Assembly: GCA_002709085.1 (NCBI GenBank)
Contig: PAPR01000016.1
Coordinates: forward strand, 1 to 39,721
Length of the DNA stretch: 39,721 nt
Direction: 5' to 3'
From: Pseudooceanicola sp.
GTDB taxonomy: Bacteria > Pseudomonadota > Alphaproteobacteria > Rhodobacterales > Rhodobacteraceae
Part shown: positions 24,820 through 33,415 of the stretch, one piece after another
Layout of the letters: each line of letters begins with the position of its first letter
How positions within the stretch are numbered: the stretch's first letter is position 1
Notes under the pieces: generated by a model
Database searches by the model: none
What the model saw: only the letters and a program-made list of their open reading frames with translations
What the model was told of the DNA's origin: nothing
Made by a program: the position numbers and the translations under genes

Positions 24820-25382
24820 TTATGAGTTAGCTCTGTTCAGGTTTTGATCTTTCTTTGACCGTTTAGCATATTCCACCGGTGTCAAGCCAGAGAGGCTGGA
24901 ATGAGGGCGGTGGTGATTTGAATCATCGCGCCACGCCGCCGCCAAATTGCGGGCATGGCGAAGGCTGTCAAATAGCTGCTCGTTCAAACATTCGTCCACT
25001 GCCCGGCAGTGCATGTTTACATGCATGAGAGGGGCGCATACGTCCATTGAAGCTTTCGACGAAGTCGTTCTGCATCGGCTTGTGTGGGGCGATGGAATGC
25101 CACTCGACTTTGCGATCTTTCTGCCACTTCAGGATCGCGTTGCTGGTCAGGTCGGTGCCGTTATCGTTGACCACCATGCAAGGGTAGCCCCGCGTCTCTG
25201 CAATCCGGTCCAGTTCACGGGCAACGCGGGCTCCTGAGAGCGACGTGTCGACCACAGCAGCCAAACATTCCCGGCTGAAGTCGTCGATCACGTTCAAGAG
25301 GCGGAATTGGCGACCGCAGGATAGTCTGTCAGACACGAAGTCCAGGCTCTACCGCTGGTTTGGTCCCTGCGGGACCGCCACT
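24820..25382 (-). pseudogene. IS3-family transposase OrfB, broken
   Basis: The rve integrase core is clear: SLDFVSD and NVIDDFSREC (first Asp), VVNDNGTDL (second Asp) and DFVESFNGRMR (Glu), then DECLNEQLFDSLRHARN and RPHSSLSGLTPVEYA. Three defects are visible. The 5' part is missing beyond 25382. The Trp codon of the expected NQRWSLDF is TAG. A 37-bp insertion at 24997-25033 separates NGRMR from DECLNE and shifts the frame. The protein is certainly dead. Confidence 0.85.
24997..25033. repeat. 37-bp double-hairpin insertion inside IS3 orfB
   Basis: Between the codons for NGRMR and DECLNE, which are normally contiguous, 37 extra bases are found. They consist of two adjacent palindromes, CACTGCC-C-GGCAGTG and TGCATGT-TT-ACATGCA, sharing two bases, plus seven to eight bases. 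No duplicated target site is obvious. The origin is unknown. Confidence 0.8.
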
Positions 25383-25389
25383 TAATGGG

Positions 25390-25404
25390 ATGGATGTCTC
25401 TCCC
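25390..25404 (+). repeat. Left sub-terminal inverted repeat of the IS1111-type element
   Basis: ATGGATGTCTCTCCC, the exact reverse complement of 26689-26703. Confidence 0.85.
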
Positions 25405-25450
25405 GCCATCGGCAACGCTTCGGGTGTGACGCAGCAGAATGGAGAGAGAC

Positions 25451-26470
25451 ATGACAGTCGCATTTATTGGAATTGACTTGGCCAAGAACGTGTTCCAGTT
25501 GCACGGCGCAAATAATGACGGACAGGCCGTATTGAAGCGCCGCATCCGCCGGGATTTGACAGCTACTGGCAGAGATTGCTGAGCTGGAGCCCTGCATCAT
25601 TGGCGTCGAGGCCTGCACTGGCGCGTTTCACTGGCAAAGGCAGTTCAAGGCACTTGGCCACACGGTCAAGGTGATCGCGCCGCAGTTTGTGAAGCCCTTC
25701 GTCAAGCATCAGAAGAACGATCAGAATGATGCTGAGGCCATTTGCACCGCCTTGATGCTGGCGAACATGAAGGTCGTGCCAACCAAGTCAGAAGAACAAC
25801 AAGACATTCAGGCGCTGCATCGGGCGCGACGCCGCCTCCTCAATCACAGGACGGCACTGGTGAGCCAGATGCGCGGCCTGCTGTTGGACCGCGGCATACC
25901 GATCGCCTTATCAAGCGGGCGTGCGCGGCGCGCTATCCCAGAGATCCTCAAAGACCGGACGAACGGACTGACTGCAATGAGCCGGGAGGTTATTGGCGAT
26001 CTGTTCGACTTCATGGACCAGATCGACGCGCGCATCACGGTCTTTGATCGCCGGATCGACGCGGTCTTCAAGTCCAACGAGGATTGCCGCCGGATCGCAC
26101 GCATCTGCGGTGTCGGCCCGAAGACTGCAACGGCTGTTGTTGCCGCAGTGGGCGATGGTCGGGAGTTCAAGAACGGCCGGCATCTGGCGGCGTGGATGGA
26201 GCTGGTTCCCCGACAGCATTCCAGTGGCGACAAGAGGCTGCTCATGGGGATCAGCAAGCGCGGAGACAGGCATCTGCGAACGCTGCTGGTTCACGGCGCC
26301 AGATCCGTGGTCCGGTGGCTCAGCGCAAGACCGACCCCTTCAGTCAATGGGTCAACAACCTCCGCGAACGACGTGGCATGAACCGCGCCATCGTCGCCGT
26401 GGCCAACAAGAATGCCCGGATCATCTGGATCGTGCTCAACAAAAACAAGGAGTTCCGCGCCCCCGTTTAA
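25451..26470 (+). pseudogene. IS110/IS1111-family transposase with two frameshifts
   Basis: ATG 25451, preceded by GGAGAGAG, begins MTVAFIGIDLAKNVFQLHG, with the first catalytic Asp. The frame is lost near 25555-25562 and resumes as LLAEIAELEPCIIGVEACTG (catalytic Glu), then KNDQNDAEAI (Asp pair). The IS116/IS110/IS902 domain follows (ICGVGPKTATAVVAAVGDG, HLAAWMELVPRQHSSG). A second, probably one-base deletion near 26313 separates HGARSVVR from AQRKTDPFSQWVNNLRERR; the gene ends at TAA 26468-26470. With two shifts no full-length transposase can be made. Confidence 0.88.
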
Positions 26471-26688
26471 GCGCGCAACAAGGATTGCAAGAAGATCAAA
26501 GAAATGAACCGACCGGCAAACTCCCGTGTGTGAGGAACCTGGCTTTTATATTGGCCCTATGAAGCCGACCACTTGTTGAGGCTCACCACGCGGAATTCCC
26601 ATTTGGGCGCACCATCAACCGGTGACGCCGGATAGATGTTTGCAACCTGGGACTTGGCGGCGGAACAGATCAGAGAAAATCTTGCAAT

Positions 26689-26703
26689 GGGAGAGACATC
26701 CAT
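26689..26703 (-). repeat. Right sub-terminal inverted repeat of the IS1111-type element
   Basis: GGGAGAGACATCCAT, the exact reverse complement of 25390-25404; 1,314 bp from end to end. Confidence 0.85.
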
Positions 26704-26707
26704 AGAT

Positions 26708-26824
26708 TTAAAAGGACGCCGTGCTCATACCATGCTCACGGCACAGCTCAGCCACTGGCACGCCGCCTTCAGCTTGGCGCAGGATCGCAAGGATCTGGGG
26801 TTCGCTATATCTGGTCATCTTCAT
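26708..26824 (-). pseudogene. IS3-family OrfA, N-terminal remnant
   Basis: ATG 26824 (minus) begins a typical IS3 OrfA helix-turn-helix: MTRYSEPQILAILRQAE, then VPVAELCREHGMSTASF. At the codon after Phe, where Tyr is usual (FYKW), the IS1111-type end begins and makes TAA. Only 38 residues remain. Confidence 0.85.
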
Positions 26825-26870
26825 CTGAATCTCCTCATGCATCTTGCTGAGAAAATTCTACGTCCGCAGC

Positions 26871-26883
26871 CCCTTAGTTTTGG
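26871..26883 (+). repeat. Copy A of a 13-bp direct repeat flanking the SOS operon region
   Basis: CCCTTAGTTTTGG, identical to 33804-33816 and followed in both places by a similar G-rich then ATTACC/AATACC stretch. Probably both are the outer ends of related insertion sequences. Confidence 0.6.
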
Positions 26884-26947
26884 GGAGGATTACCCCCTGC
26901 CTTTCGTCGCGTGTGGCTAGAGATCGGCACTGTGGGGAAAATCAGGT

Positions 26948-29900
26948 TCAATGGAAATCCCGGCTCGGGAACAATTTCTTCGCCTGATCGCGGGGATGCC
27001 GTGCGCCTGCGCGAATGCTGCCGCCGGGAGGGCGGCGTGTCTCGTCCGCACGGCCGTCGTTTGTCGCGAACGGTGCGCCGTGGCCGAGGGTTGAGAGCAG
27101 GGGCGAGACATCTTCAACATGTTCGGCAATCAGGTGGACCACTTGCCCTTCACGCTGAATCTGACCCGTCACGCGCAAGAGGCGACCTGCAATGACCTCC
27201 TTGCGGAAAGTCTCGTAGATCTTGGTCCAGACCACCACATTGGCGGTGCCGGTTTCGTCCTCCAGGGTCAGGAACACCACACCCGAGGCGGTGCCAGGGC
27301 GCTGGCGGGTGATGACGAGGCCGGTCACGGTGATCCGCCCGGCAGTCTGCGCCACGCACTCATGGGCCATGCTGTCGGGCAGGCGGGGGCGGAGCAGTTC
27401 CAGCGGGTGGGCGCGCAAGCTGAGGCGCAGGGAGAGGTAGTCTTCGACGACCTGCTGCCCGAGCGTCATATCGGGGAGCGCGACCTCGGGCTCTGTTGTG
27501 CCCTCGCCATCGGTGCCGAACAGCGGCAGCGGCTTTGGTGCGCGCAACGCGCGGGCGGCCCAGAGAGCGGCGCGGCGGTTGAGGCCGATCTGCGCGAAGG
27601 CATCCCCCTCGGCCAGCCGCTCCAGCGCCCTGGGTGGCACACCGGCCCGACGCCACAGGCTTTCCACATCGGGATATCCGTTGCCGCGCGCGGCTTTGAT
27701 CCAAGCGGCATCTTCCTCGCGCATGCCCTTGATCTGGCGAAACCCCAGCCGTAGCGCAAGCGCGCCGTCGCTGCGCGGTTCCAGCGTGCAATCCCAGGCC
27801 GAGTGATTGACCGAGACGGGGCGAATCTCGATGCCATGCTCGCGCGCATCACGCACCAGTTGCGCGGGCGCATAGAACCCCATCGGCTGGCTGTTCAAGA
27901 GCGCACAGGTAAAGACCGCCGGGTGATGGCATTTGAGCCAGGCCGAGACATAGACCAGCCGCGCGAAGCTGGCGGCGTGGCTTTCCGGAAAACCATAACT
28001 GCCAAATCCTTCGATCTGGGCAAAACAGCGCTCGGCGAAATCCGCCCCGTGGCCGCGCGCCAGCATGCCCGACACGAACCGCTCGCGGAAGGCACCGATG
28101 GTTCCCATGCGCTTGAAGGTGGCGAGGCTGCGGCGCAGGCGGTCGGCCTCGGCGGGGGAAAACCCGGCGGCGACCACGGCGATCTGCATCGCCTGCTCCT
28201 GAAACAGCGGCACGCCATAGGTTCGGCCCAACACATCCATCAACGCGGGGCCCAGATCCTCGACCGCCTCCTTGCCCTGGCGGCGATTGATGAAGGGATG
28301 CACCATGCCGCCCTGGATCGGACCGGGGCGCACGATGGCCACCTCGCAGACCAAATCGTAGAATTTGCGCGGTCGCATGCGCGGCAGAAAGTTGAGTTGC
28401 GCGCGGCTTTCGACCTGAAACACCCCGATGGCGTCTGCGCGGCAGAGCATGTCGTAAACCGCCGCATCCTCGGGCGGCACATTGGCCAGCGTCAGATGCT
28501 GTTGGCGATGATCGGCCAGAAGCCCAAACGCCTTGCGGATGCAGGTCAGCATCCCGAGCGCCAGGATATCGACCTTCAACAGCCCGAGCGCGTTGATATC
28601 GTCCTTGTCCCATTCGATGATGGTGCGGTTTTCCATCGCCGCATTCTCGATCGGGCAAAGCTCATCGAGCCGGCCGTGCGTGATGACGAAACCGCCGACA
28701 TGCTGGGACAGGTGACGGGGAAAGCCGATGATTTCGCCGATCAGCTTCGCCGCCAGCGCCACGCGGCTATCGGCGGGATCAATTCCGGCATCGCGCATCC
28801 TGTCCTCGTCGGGCGCGCTGGATGACCAGCCCCAAATCTGCCCCGACAGCCGCGCAATCACGTCCTGGCTGAGGCCCATCACCTTGCCGACCTCGCGAAT
28901 GGCGGCGCGCGAACGGAAATGGATCACCGTCGCGGTCAGCCCGGCGCGCTCGCGGCCATAACGCGCGTAAATCCACTGGATCACCTCCTCGCAGCGCTCA
29001 TGCTCGAAATCCACGTCGATATCGGGTGGCTCGCCGCGTTCCTTGCTGATGAACCGCTCGAAGATGAGGGTGATGGATTCGGGCGGCACCTCGGTCACTC
29101 CCAGAAGGTAGCAGACCACCGAATTGGCCGCCGAGCCGCGCCCCTGACAGAGGATGCCCTTCGAGCGCGCGAAGGCCACGATGTCATGCACCGTCAGGAA
29201 ATAGGGCGCATAGCCCATCTCGTCGATCAGCCTCAGTTCCTTGTCGACCCGTGTGACGATCCTGGCGGGCGGCCCCTTGGGATAGCGCCAGTGCAGCCCC
29301 TCGCGTGACAGCCGTTCCAACCGGGTCTGCGCGGGTTCGTCGTCCTGCGCCTCATCCGGGTATTGATAGCGCAGGTCATCAAGGCGAAAGGCGCAGGCAT
29401 CGGCGATCTCCAGCGTGCGGCGAATGGCGGCGGGATGGCGGTGGAACATGCGGGCCATGTCGGCGGGCGCTTTCAGCCGCCGCTCGCCATTGGTCAGGCG
29501 CTGCGTGCCGATATTGTCGATGGTGCAGCCCACGCGCAGGCAGGTCAGCACATCGGTCAGCGGACGGCGCGCGGCACGGTGCATCAGCACATCGCCCACC
29601 GCCATCATGGGCAGGCCGGTGCTGTCGGCCAGCCGCGCCAAATGGGCGAGCCTTGCTGGGTCGCGCCCGTCATAGCGCGGGGCGGCACCGAGAAAGCAGC
29701 GCCCCGGAAAGGCGCGGGCCATGGTGCGCAGATCGCCCGCCCCCTCTTTCGACCCCTCCAGCGGGTCTGGCGGCAGGGCGATCAGCACCATGCCCCGACC
29801 CCACTCAAGCAGATCGGCGCGCGTCAGGTGGCACGCGCCCTTTTCGGCGCGCCGCTTGCCGAGCGACAAGAGCCGTGTCAGCCGCGACCAGGCGGTGACA

Positions 29901-30289
29901 TCCATGGGCAGGGCCAGCCATTCCACGTCGCTGTCGCTCAGGTTGAGCCGCGCACCGGGAATGAGCTTCGGCAGCGGCCTGTCGGCGGGGATGAGTGGAC
30001 CATCCTCGCGCAGGCGCAGGGCTTGCCGGCTGGAATGATCCGTCACCTGCCGGGACCGCACGGCCGGGCCTTCCGGAGCCGCACCGCTGGCCTGTGCCTC
30101 CTCGCGCAACCGTTCCAGTTCCTTCAGCGCCGAGAAGGCCCGCACAACGCCCGCGACTGAATTGCGATCGGTGATGGCGATGGCGGCAAGGCCCAGCTCG
30201 GCGGCGCGCGTCACAAGTTCCTCGGGATGCGAGGCGCCGCGCAGGAAGGTGAAATTGCTGGTCACGCACAGTTCGGCATAGGCAGTCAC
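26948..30289 (-). CDS. dnaE2: DnaE2 (ImuC), error-prone DNA polymerase III alpha subunit
   Basis: This 1113-residue polymerase performs mutagenic lesion bypass with ImuA and ImuB. The N-terminal PHP domain (YAELCVTSNFTFLRGASHPEE) is followed by the C-family catalytic core with PDIDVDF at about residues 422-428, then helix-hairpin-helix and OB-fold regions (RITVTGLVITRQRPGT). The C-terminus SRDFH is typical of DnaE2. I chose GTG 30289, overlapping the imuB stop by four bases with GGGGGAA upstream; an ATG frame to 30358 lies inside imuB. No frameshift or intein is seen. It is the last gene of a LexA-controlled operon. Confidence 0.95.
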   Translation of the reverse strand: MTAYAELCVTSNFTFLRGASHPEELVTRAAELGLAAIAITDRNSVAGVVRAFSALKELERLREEAQASGAAPEGPAVRSRQVTDHSSRQALRLREDGPLIPADRPLPKLIPGARLNLSDSDVEWLALPMDVTAWSRLTRLLSLGKRRAEKGACHLTRADLLEWGRGMVLIALPPDPLEGSKEGAGDLRTMARAFPGRCFLGAAPRYDGRDPARLAHLARLADSTGLPMMAVGDVLMHRAARRPLTDVLTCLRVGCTIDNIGTQRLTNGERRLKAPADMARMFHRHPAAIRRTLEIADACAFRLDDLRYQYPDEAQDDEPAQTRLERLSREGLHWRYPKGPPARIVTRVDKELRLIDEMGYAPYFLTVHDIVAFARSKGILCQGRGSAANSVVCYLLGVTEVPPESITLIFERFISKERGEPPDIDVDFEHERCEEVIQWIYARYGRERAGLTATVIHFRSRAAIREVGKVMGLSQDVIARLSGQIWGWSSSAPDEDRMRDAGIDPADSRVALAAKLIGEIIGFPRHLSQHVGGFVITHGRLDELCPIENAAMENRTIIEWDKDDINALGLLKVDILALGMLTCIRKAFGLLADHRQQHLTLANVPPEDAAVYDMLCRADAIGVFQVESRAQLNFLPRMRPRKFYDLVCEVAIVRPGPIQGGMVHPFINRRQGKEAVEDLGPALMDVLGRTYGVPLFQEQAMQIAVVAAGFSPAEADRLRRSLATFKRMGTIGAFRERFVSGMLARGHGADFAERCFAQIEGFGSYGFPESHAASFARLVYVSAWLKCHHPAVFTCALLNSQPMGFYAPAQLVRDAREHGIEIRPVSVNHSAWDCTLEPRSDGALALRLGFRQIKGMREEDAAWIKAARGNGYPDVESLWRRAGVPPRALERLAEGDAFAQIGLNRRAALWAARALRAPKPLPLFGTDGEGTTEPEVALPDMTLGQQVVEDYLSLRLSLRAHPLELLRPRLPDSMAHECVAQTAGRITVTGLVITRQRPGTASGVVFLTLEDETGTANVVVWTKIYETFRKEVIAGRLLRVTGQIQREGQVVHLIAEHVEDVSPLLSTLGHGAPFATNDGRADETRRPPGGSIRAGARHPRDQAKKLFPSRDFH

Positions 30290-31785
30290 GCGAATTCCCC
30301 CTGTGCGAACCAGTGCTGCGCGGCCCATGTGGCGGCCTGCGGGGTGTGGAACAGCCACAGGCGCGGCCCCTCGCGCGTCTCGATGCGCCAGTAATCGCGC
30401 AGGCCCGAGCGCCAGGCGGGATCGTCAAACCACCATTCCGGCGCGATCCGCTCGGGCCCGGTGGCGCGCAGGGTGGTGAATCTCATGCGCCGCCAGCGAA
30501 ACATCGCGGGTGGATGGCCGGGCCGGCTGCCGCCCCGTGGCATCACCGGCTCGGGCGGAAAGAGCGTGATCGGCCGCTCCGGGCCGCAATGGGGTGGGAG
30601 GGCCTCGGGGGCGCTATGGGCGGCGGGGACGATGATGAAGCTGCGCTCGGGGATGTCGCTTTGGGCGGGCAGCAGCCGCAGCACCCGCTCGAACCCCAGC
30701 CGATTGCCGAGCGTCGAGAAGAGATCGGCCAAGGCGTCCTCCTGGCGTAGGGGGCGGCCCCGGCCGATCTGCTCGGGCGCCAGACGTTCGGTCACATGCG
30801 CCGCCAGGCGCATCGCCTCGATCCCGAACCCGGAATCGACCTCATCGACGCCCTTGGCAAAGAGCGCCTTGATGCGGCTCGCATCCCGCATCGGCCGCGC
30901 AAGACCGATCTCGACCTGTGCCGTCTCATGATCCACCCGGTGCAACTCCAGCCGCAGACGCCGCGCGCCGCGCTGATGCTGTGCGAGCATGGCGCAAAGC
31001 CGGTCCAGGAGCCGCGCCAGCCCTTCCATCACGTCCGCCTGCAAGCCGATGGGGTCGGGAAAGGTCATCCGCGCGCTGAAGCGCGGCAGGTCCGCCTCGG
31101 GCGAGAGCGGCTCGGGCTGATGCCCCAGCGCCTGGTCGAGCCGCAGCAGCAGACCGGCCCCGAACCGGCGTGCAAGTGGGGCGCGTGGCTGCGCCATCAA
31201 ATCGGCAATGTGTGTCAACCCCATGCGGGTGAGTGCCTGTGCCGTTTCCCCGTCGATCCGCAAGGCCGATATGGGCAGAGCGCCGATGCCCTCCGCCAGT
31301 GCGCCTTCGGGTATGATGCCGCCGCCGTGGCGGGCCAGCGCATGGGCGGCACCGCAGGTCCCGGCAATGGCGCTGGCCGCACTCAGCCCGGCGCGGGCCA
31401 GGCGCGCGTGCAGATCGCCGCGCAGATCCGCCTCGCCGCCGAAAAGATGCGGCACGCCGGTGATGTCGGCCATCAGCCCGTCGGCACCGTCGCGCGCCAC
31501 CATCGGCGAATAGCGCCCCGCCCACCGCCGCAGGGCGGCCAGCGCCGCCGCCTCGCGCCCCAGATCGGCGGGCCGGGTGATGAGGCCGGGGCAGATCGCG
31601 TGCGCATCGGCCAGCGCCATGCCGCGTTGCACCCCTTGCGAGTGGGCCGCCACGTTCAGACAGTGCACATGATCGGCGTTCCCTGACCGGTGGGTCAGGG
31701 CGAAAGGTCCCTCAACGGGACGTTTGCGCAGGCTGGTCTCGCTCGCCAGCCGCGCAAACCAGATGCAGAGCAGCCGTCTTGCCAT
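30286..31785 (-). CDS. imuB: ImuB, Y-family polymerase-like protein
   Basis: This 499-residue relative of DinB/DNA polymerase V lacks an active catalytic site in characterised members and acts as the hub linking DnaE2 and ImuA to the beta clamp. The N-terminus (RLLCIWFARLASE), GMALADAHAICPGL, MADITGVPHLFGGE and the little-finger region (QHQRGARRLRLELHRVD) follow the family. ATG 31785 lies inside the end of imuA (74-base overlap), and the stop overlaps dnaE2, so all three are translationally linked. Confidence 0.93.
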   Translation of the reverse strand: MARRLLCIWFARLASETSLRKRPVEGPFALTHRSGNADHVHCLNVAAHSQGVQRGMALADAHAICPGLITRPADLGREAAALAALRRWAGRYSPMVARDGADGLMADITGVPHLFGGEADLRGDLHARLARAGLSAASAIAGTCGAAHALARHGGGIIPEGALAEGIGALPISALRIDGETAQALTRMGLTHIADLMAQPRAPLARRFGAGLLLRLDQALGHQPEPLSPEADLPRFSARMTFPDPIGLQADVMEGLARLLDRLCAMLAQHQRGARRLRLELHRVDHETAQVEIGLARPMRDASRIKALFAKGVDEVDSGFGIEAMRLAAHVTERLAPEQIGRGRPLRQEDALADLFSTLGNRLGFERVLRLLPAQSDIPERSFIIVPAAHSAPEALPPHCGPERPITLFPPEPVMPRGGSRPGHPPAMFRWRRMRFTTLRATGPERIAPEWWFDDPAWRSGLRDYWRIETREGPRLWLFHTPQAATWAAQHWFAQGEFA

Positions 31786-32296
31786 TCCAATTTGTGGTCC
31801 AGAATCCTGTAGTTCCTCTTTTGTTCTTTTTAAGATCCCAGTGATGCAGAGTCGAGTCCCGGCCTTCTCCCGCCAGCGGCGCGCAGTGCCAGCGCGTCTC
31901 GGCCGCGTAGCTGCCCTGGCCCTCGCGGATCAGCATCAACCCGGTGGTCTGCCCCGCCTCCGCCGCCAGTTGCAGCCGCCGCCCGGCGATCAGCGACAGC
32001 GGTTTATCAGGTTCCGCGATCACCAGCGCGACACTGGGCGAACGCAGGCATTCCTCGACACTCCACAGCAGGTCAATCTCGCTGGCGGGCCGCAGGACAT
32101 GCAGCCGCGTACCCACGTCCTCGGGCAGGCCGCGCAGCATCGGCAGATGCGGCGCATGGGCCGGCAGCGCCCAGATCAGCGGGCCCTCATACCGCGCCGC
32201 CTGCCAGAGCGCAAAGGCGCGTCGGCCCGGCCCTTCGGCCTCATGCACTCGCGCGGGGGCGAGGGTGAGTGGTGGGGCCTCATCCACCATCTTCAC
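31712..32296 (-). CDS. imuA: ImuA, RecA-like SOS mutagenesis protein
   Basis: This is a 194-residue protein with GPLIWALPAHAPHLPMLRGL and LVIAEPDKPLSLIAGRRLQLAAE, as in the ImuA group of RecA/SulA-like proteins. It lacks an obvious Walker A, as is common for the short alphaproteobacterial form. GTG 32296 is preferred because AAAGG lies 7 bases upstream; ATG 32290 is possible. Both starts fall inside the 3' end of the SRAP gene. It modulates ImuB-DnaE2 activity. Confidence 0.88.
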   Translation of the reverse strand: MKMVDEAPPLTLAPARVHEAEGPGRRAFALWQAARYEGPLIWALPAHAPHLPMLRGLPEDVGTRLHVLRPASEIDLLWSVEECLRSPSVALVIAEPDKPLSLIAGRRLQLAAEAGQTTGLMLIREGQGSYAAETRWHCAPLAGEGRDSTLHHWDLKKNKRGTTGFWTTNWNGKTAALHLVCAAGERDQPAQTSR

Positions 32297-32960
32297 GCAT
32301 GCCTTTGGTCACGATTCCGAGCATCCCATCCGGCAGCGGGCGCTGCAGCGTCAGCGCCACCTTTGCCGGCGCGGTCAGCCAGGTGCGCCAGTCCTCGAGC
32401 TTTGTGAGGATCACCGGCATCGCCTTGGAATGAACCGGGGCGACCTCGGCATTGGCTGGGCAGGTCAGCAACCCGAACAGCTCCGCCGTCACCTCGCCCT
32501 CCTTCAGCTTGCGCACCGAGGTCCACTCAACGCGCAGGCCCGCGAAGAAGCCGAGCGGCCGGTCCTCGCCCAGGGCGAACCAGACCGGCGAGTTGCGCGC
32601 AGCACCTGGGCGCTGGTTAAGTTCGGAAAAACTGGTGAACGGCACGAGAGAGCGGTGTTCCAGCCCGAGCCAGCGCCGCCAGTGCGGCGAGGCCACGTTG
32701 CGAAAGTTGGTGACACCCTTGTCGGTCTTTTTGCCTTCAAGGTATTTTGGCGGCGTGGGCATGCCCCATCGCGCATTGGCAAGCTGCCAGCTGCCTGCCG
32801 CACCGGCCCGGATGATCGTCGCGACATAGTCCGACCAGATCCCCGTCAGCGGCGGCAGGTTGCCAACCGCGTCCACCAACTCCTCGTCGCCTTGCAATAC
32901 GTCATCGAAGAGGTGGCGCATCGCGTCCTGACTTTTGGTCTGCGAATAGAGATTGCACAT
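32280..32960 (-). CDS. SRAP-family protein (YedK/HMCES-like), SOS-response-associated
   Basis: This 226-residue SRAP domain protein shields abasic sites in single-stranded DNA by forming a covalent link through Cys2 after removal of Met1. The start at ATG 32960 (MCNLYSQTK) is fixed by the need for Cys2. Other active-site positions are visible: Asn in VTNFRNVASPHWRRW, Glu113 in FTSFSE and His177 in VHSKAMPVIL. It is the first gene of the operon with imuA, imuB and dnaE2 and lies 41 bp from the LexA box. Sequence type differs somewhat from E. coli YedK in the NFRN segment. Confidence 0.9.
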   Translation of the reverse strand: MCNLYSQTKSQDAMRHLFDDVLQGDEELVDAVGNLPPLTGIWSDYVATIIRAGAAGSWQLANARWGMPTPPKYLEGKKTDKGVTNFRNVASPHWRRWLGLEHRSLVPFTSFSELNQRPGAARNSPVWFALGEDRPLGFFAGLRVEWTSVRKLKEGEVTAELFGLLTCPANAEVAPVHSKAMPVILTKLEDWRTWLTAPAKVALTLQRPLPDGMLGIVTKGMREDGG

Positions 32961-33000
32961 CGGCGGGGCTTTCAGGGATCCGGGTCGATTGGGTGAGCCG

Positions 33001-33015
33001 GAACATTGCCAGAAC
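33001..33015 (-). promoter_or_regulatory. LexA box of the SRAP-imuAB-dnaE2 operon
   Basis: GAAC-ATTGCCA-GAAC is exactly the direct-repeat operator GAACN7GAAC (GTTCN7GTTC on the other strand) bound by LexA in alphaproteobacteria. It lies 41 bases upstream of the SRAP gene start and faces the operon. DNA damage should therefore induce all four genes. Confidence 0.9.
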
Positions 33016-33415
33016 ATCCTGCGATTGAAAACCTCGGATGTTCGCTCCCGGATCTGGATGTGCCACAGAGATCGTGATACCAATTTTTGTGATTGATGCG
33101 AGGCAAGAGGTGGTTACCGCCTTGGTAATGAAGGTGTCGCCGCTGCGCCGCTCATCATGTGATGTAAAAAGTCGCCTTGACCGCTGTACTGAATTCATTC
33201 GTAGCTGGCAGAGCAGATTTCATTCGACGGAACTCCGCAGGCCGGTGGTTTCCGTGCCTTTGGAAAGTGAAAGTGGGCTTTGGATCATGGCGGATCCGGA
33301 GCATGGGGAAGGGGTTCCAGGTAGTTCCCTTTGCCCTGCAGTGGATTGTCTTCCCGAACGTATCTCCGGCGCGCGCGCGGCTGCCGCGCGTTTCCTCAAA
33401 ATTCGGAGACCAATC
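33016..33415 (+). other. Gene-free stretch upstream of the mosaic ORF
   Basis: No gene is supported between the LexA box and ATG 33416. The right part (about 33290-33400) contains a G-rich then GC-alternating segment (GGCGCGCGCGCGG near 33369) that probably is the leader of the former ardC-like gene. Short frames here lack protein-like composition. Confidence 0.5.

Larger units (their letters stand above)
25383..26709 (+). mobile_element. IS110-family (IS1111-type) insertion sequence, inactive
   Basis: An element of about 1.33 kb contains a single DEDD transposase gene. Sub-terminal inverted repeats of 15 bp, perfect, are at 25390-25404 (ATGGATGTCTCTCCC) and 26689-26703. Such internal repeats are characteristic of the IS1111 subgroup. 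The right end falls within a Tyr codon of IS3 orfA, showing that it inserted into that element. Exact ends are estimated to within a few bases. Confidence 0.8.
24796..26890 (-). mobile_element. IS3-family element remnant, split by another IS
   Basis: Minus-strand pieces of orfA (26708-26824) and orfB (24820-25382) of one IS3-type element lie on either side of an IS110/IS1111-type element. About the end of orfA and the first third of orfB are missing, so a deletion accompanied the insertion. Outer limits are approximate: on the left TGACCTGCTCCCCTGAGAG near 24794, on the right CCCCAAAACTAAGGGG (minus strand) near 26870-26885. The element cannot move by itself. Confidence 0.75.

Noticed and set aside
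29363-30160. Long plus-strand frames inside dnaE2 and imuB (also 27803-28825 and 30796-31686)
   Set aside because: They are antisense to intact, recognisable genes, and their Gln/Arg/His-rich translations have no family features.
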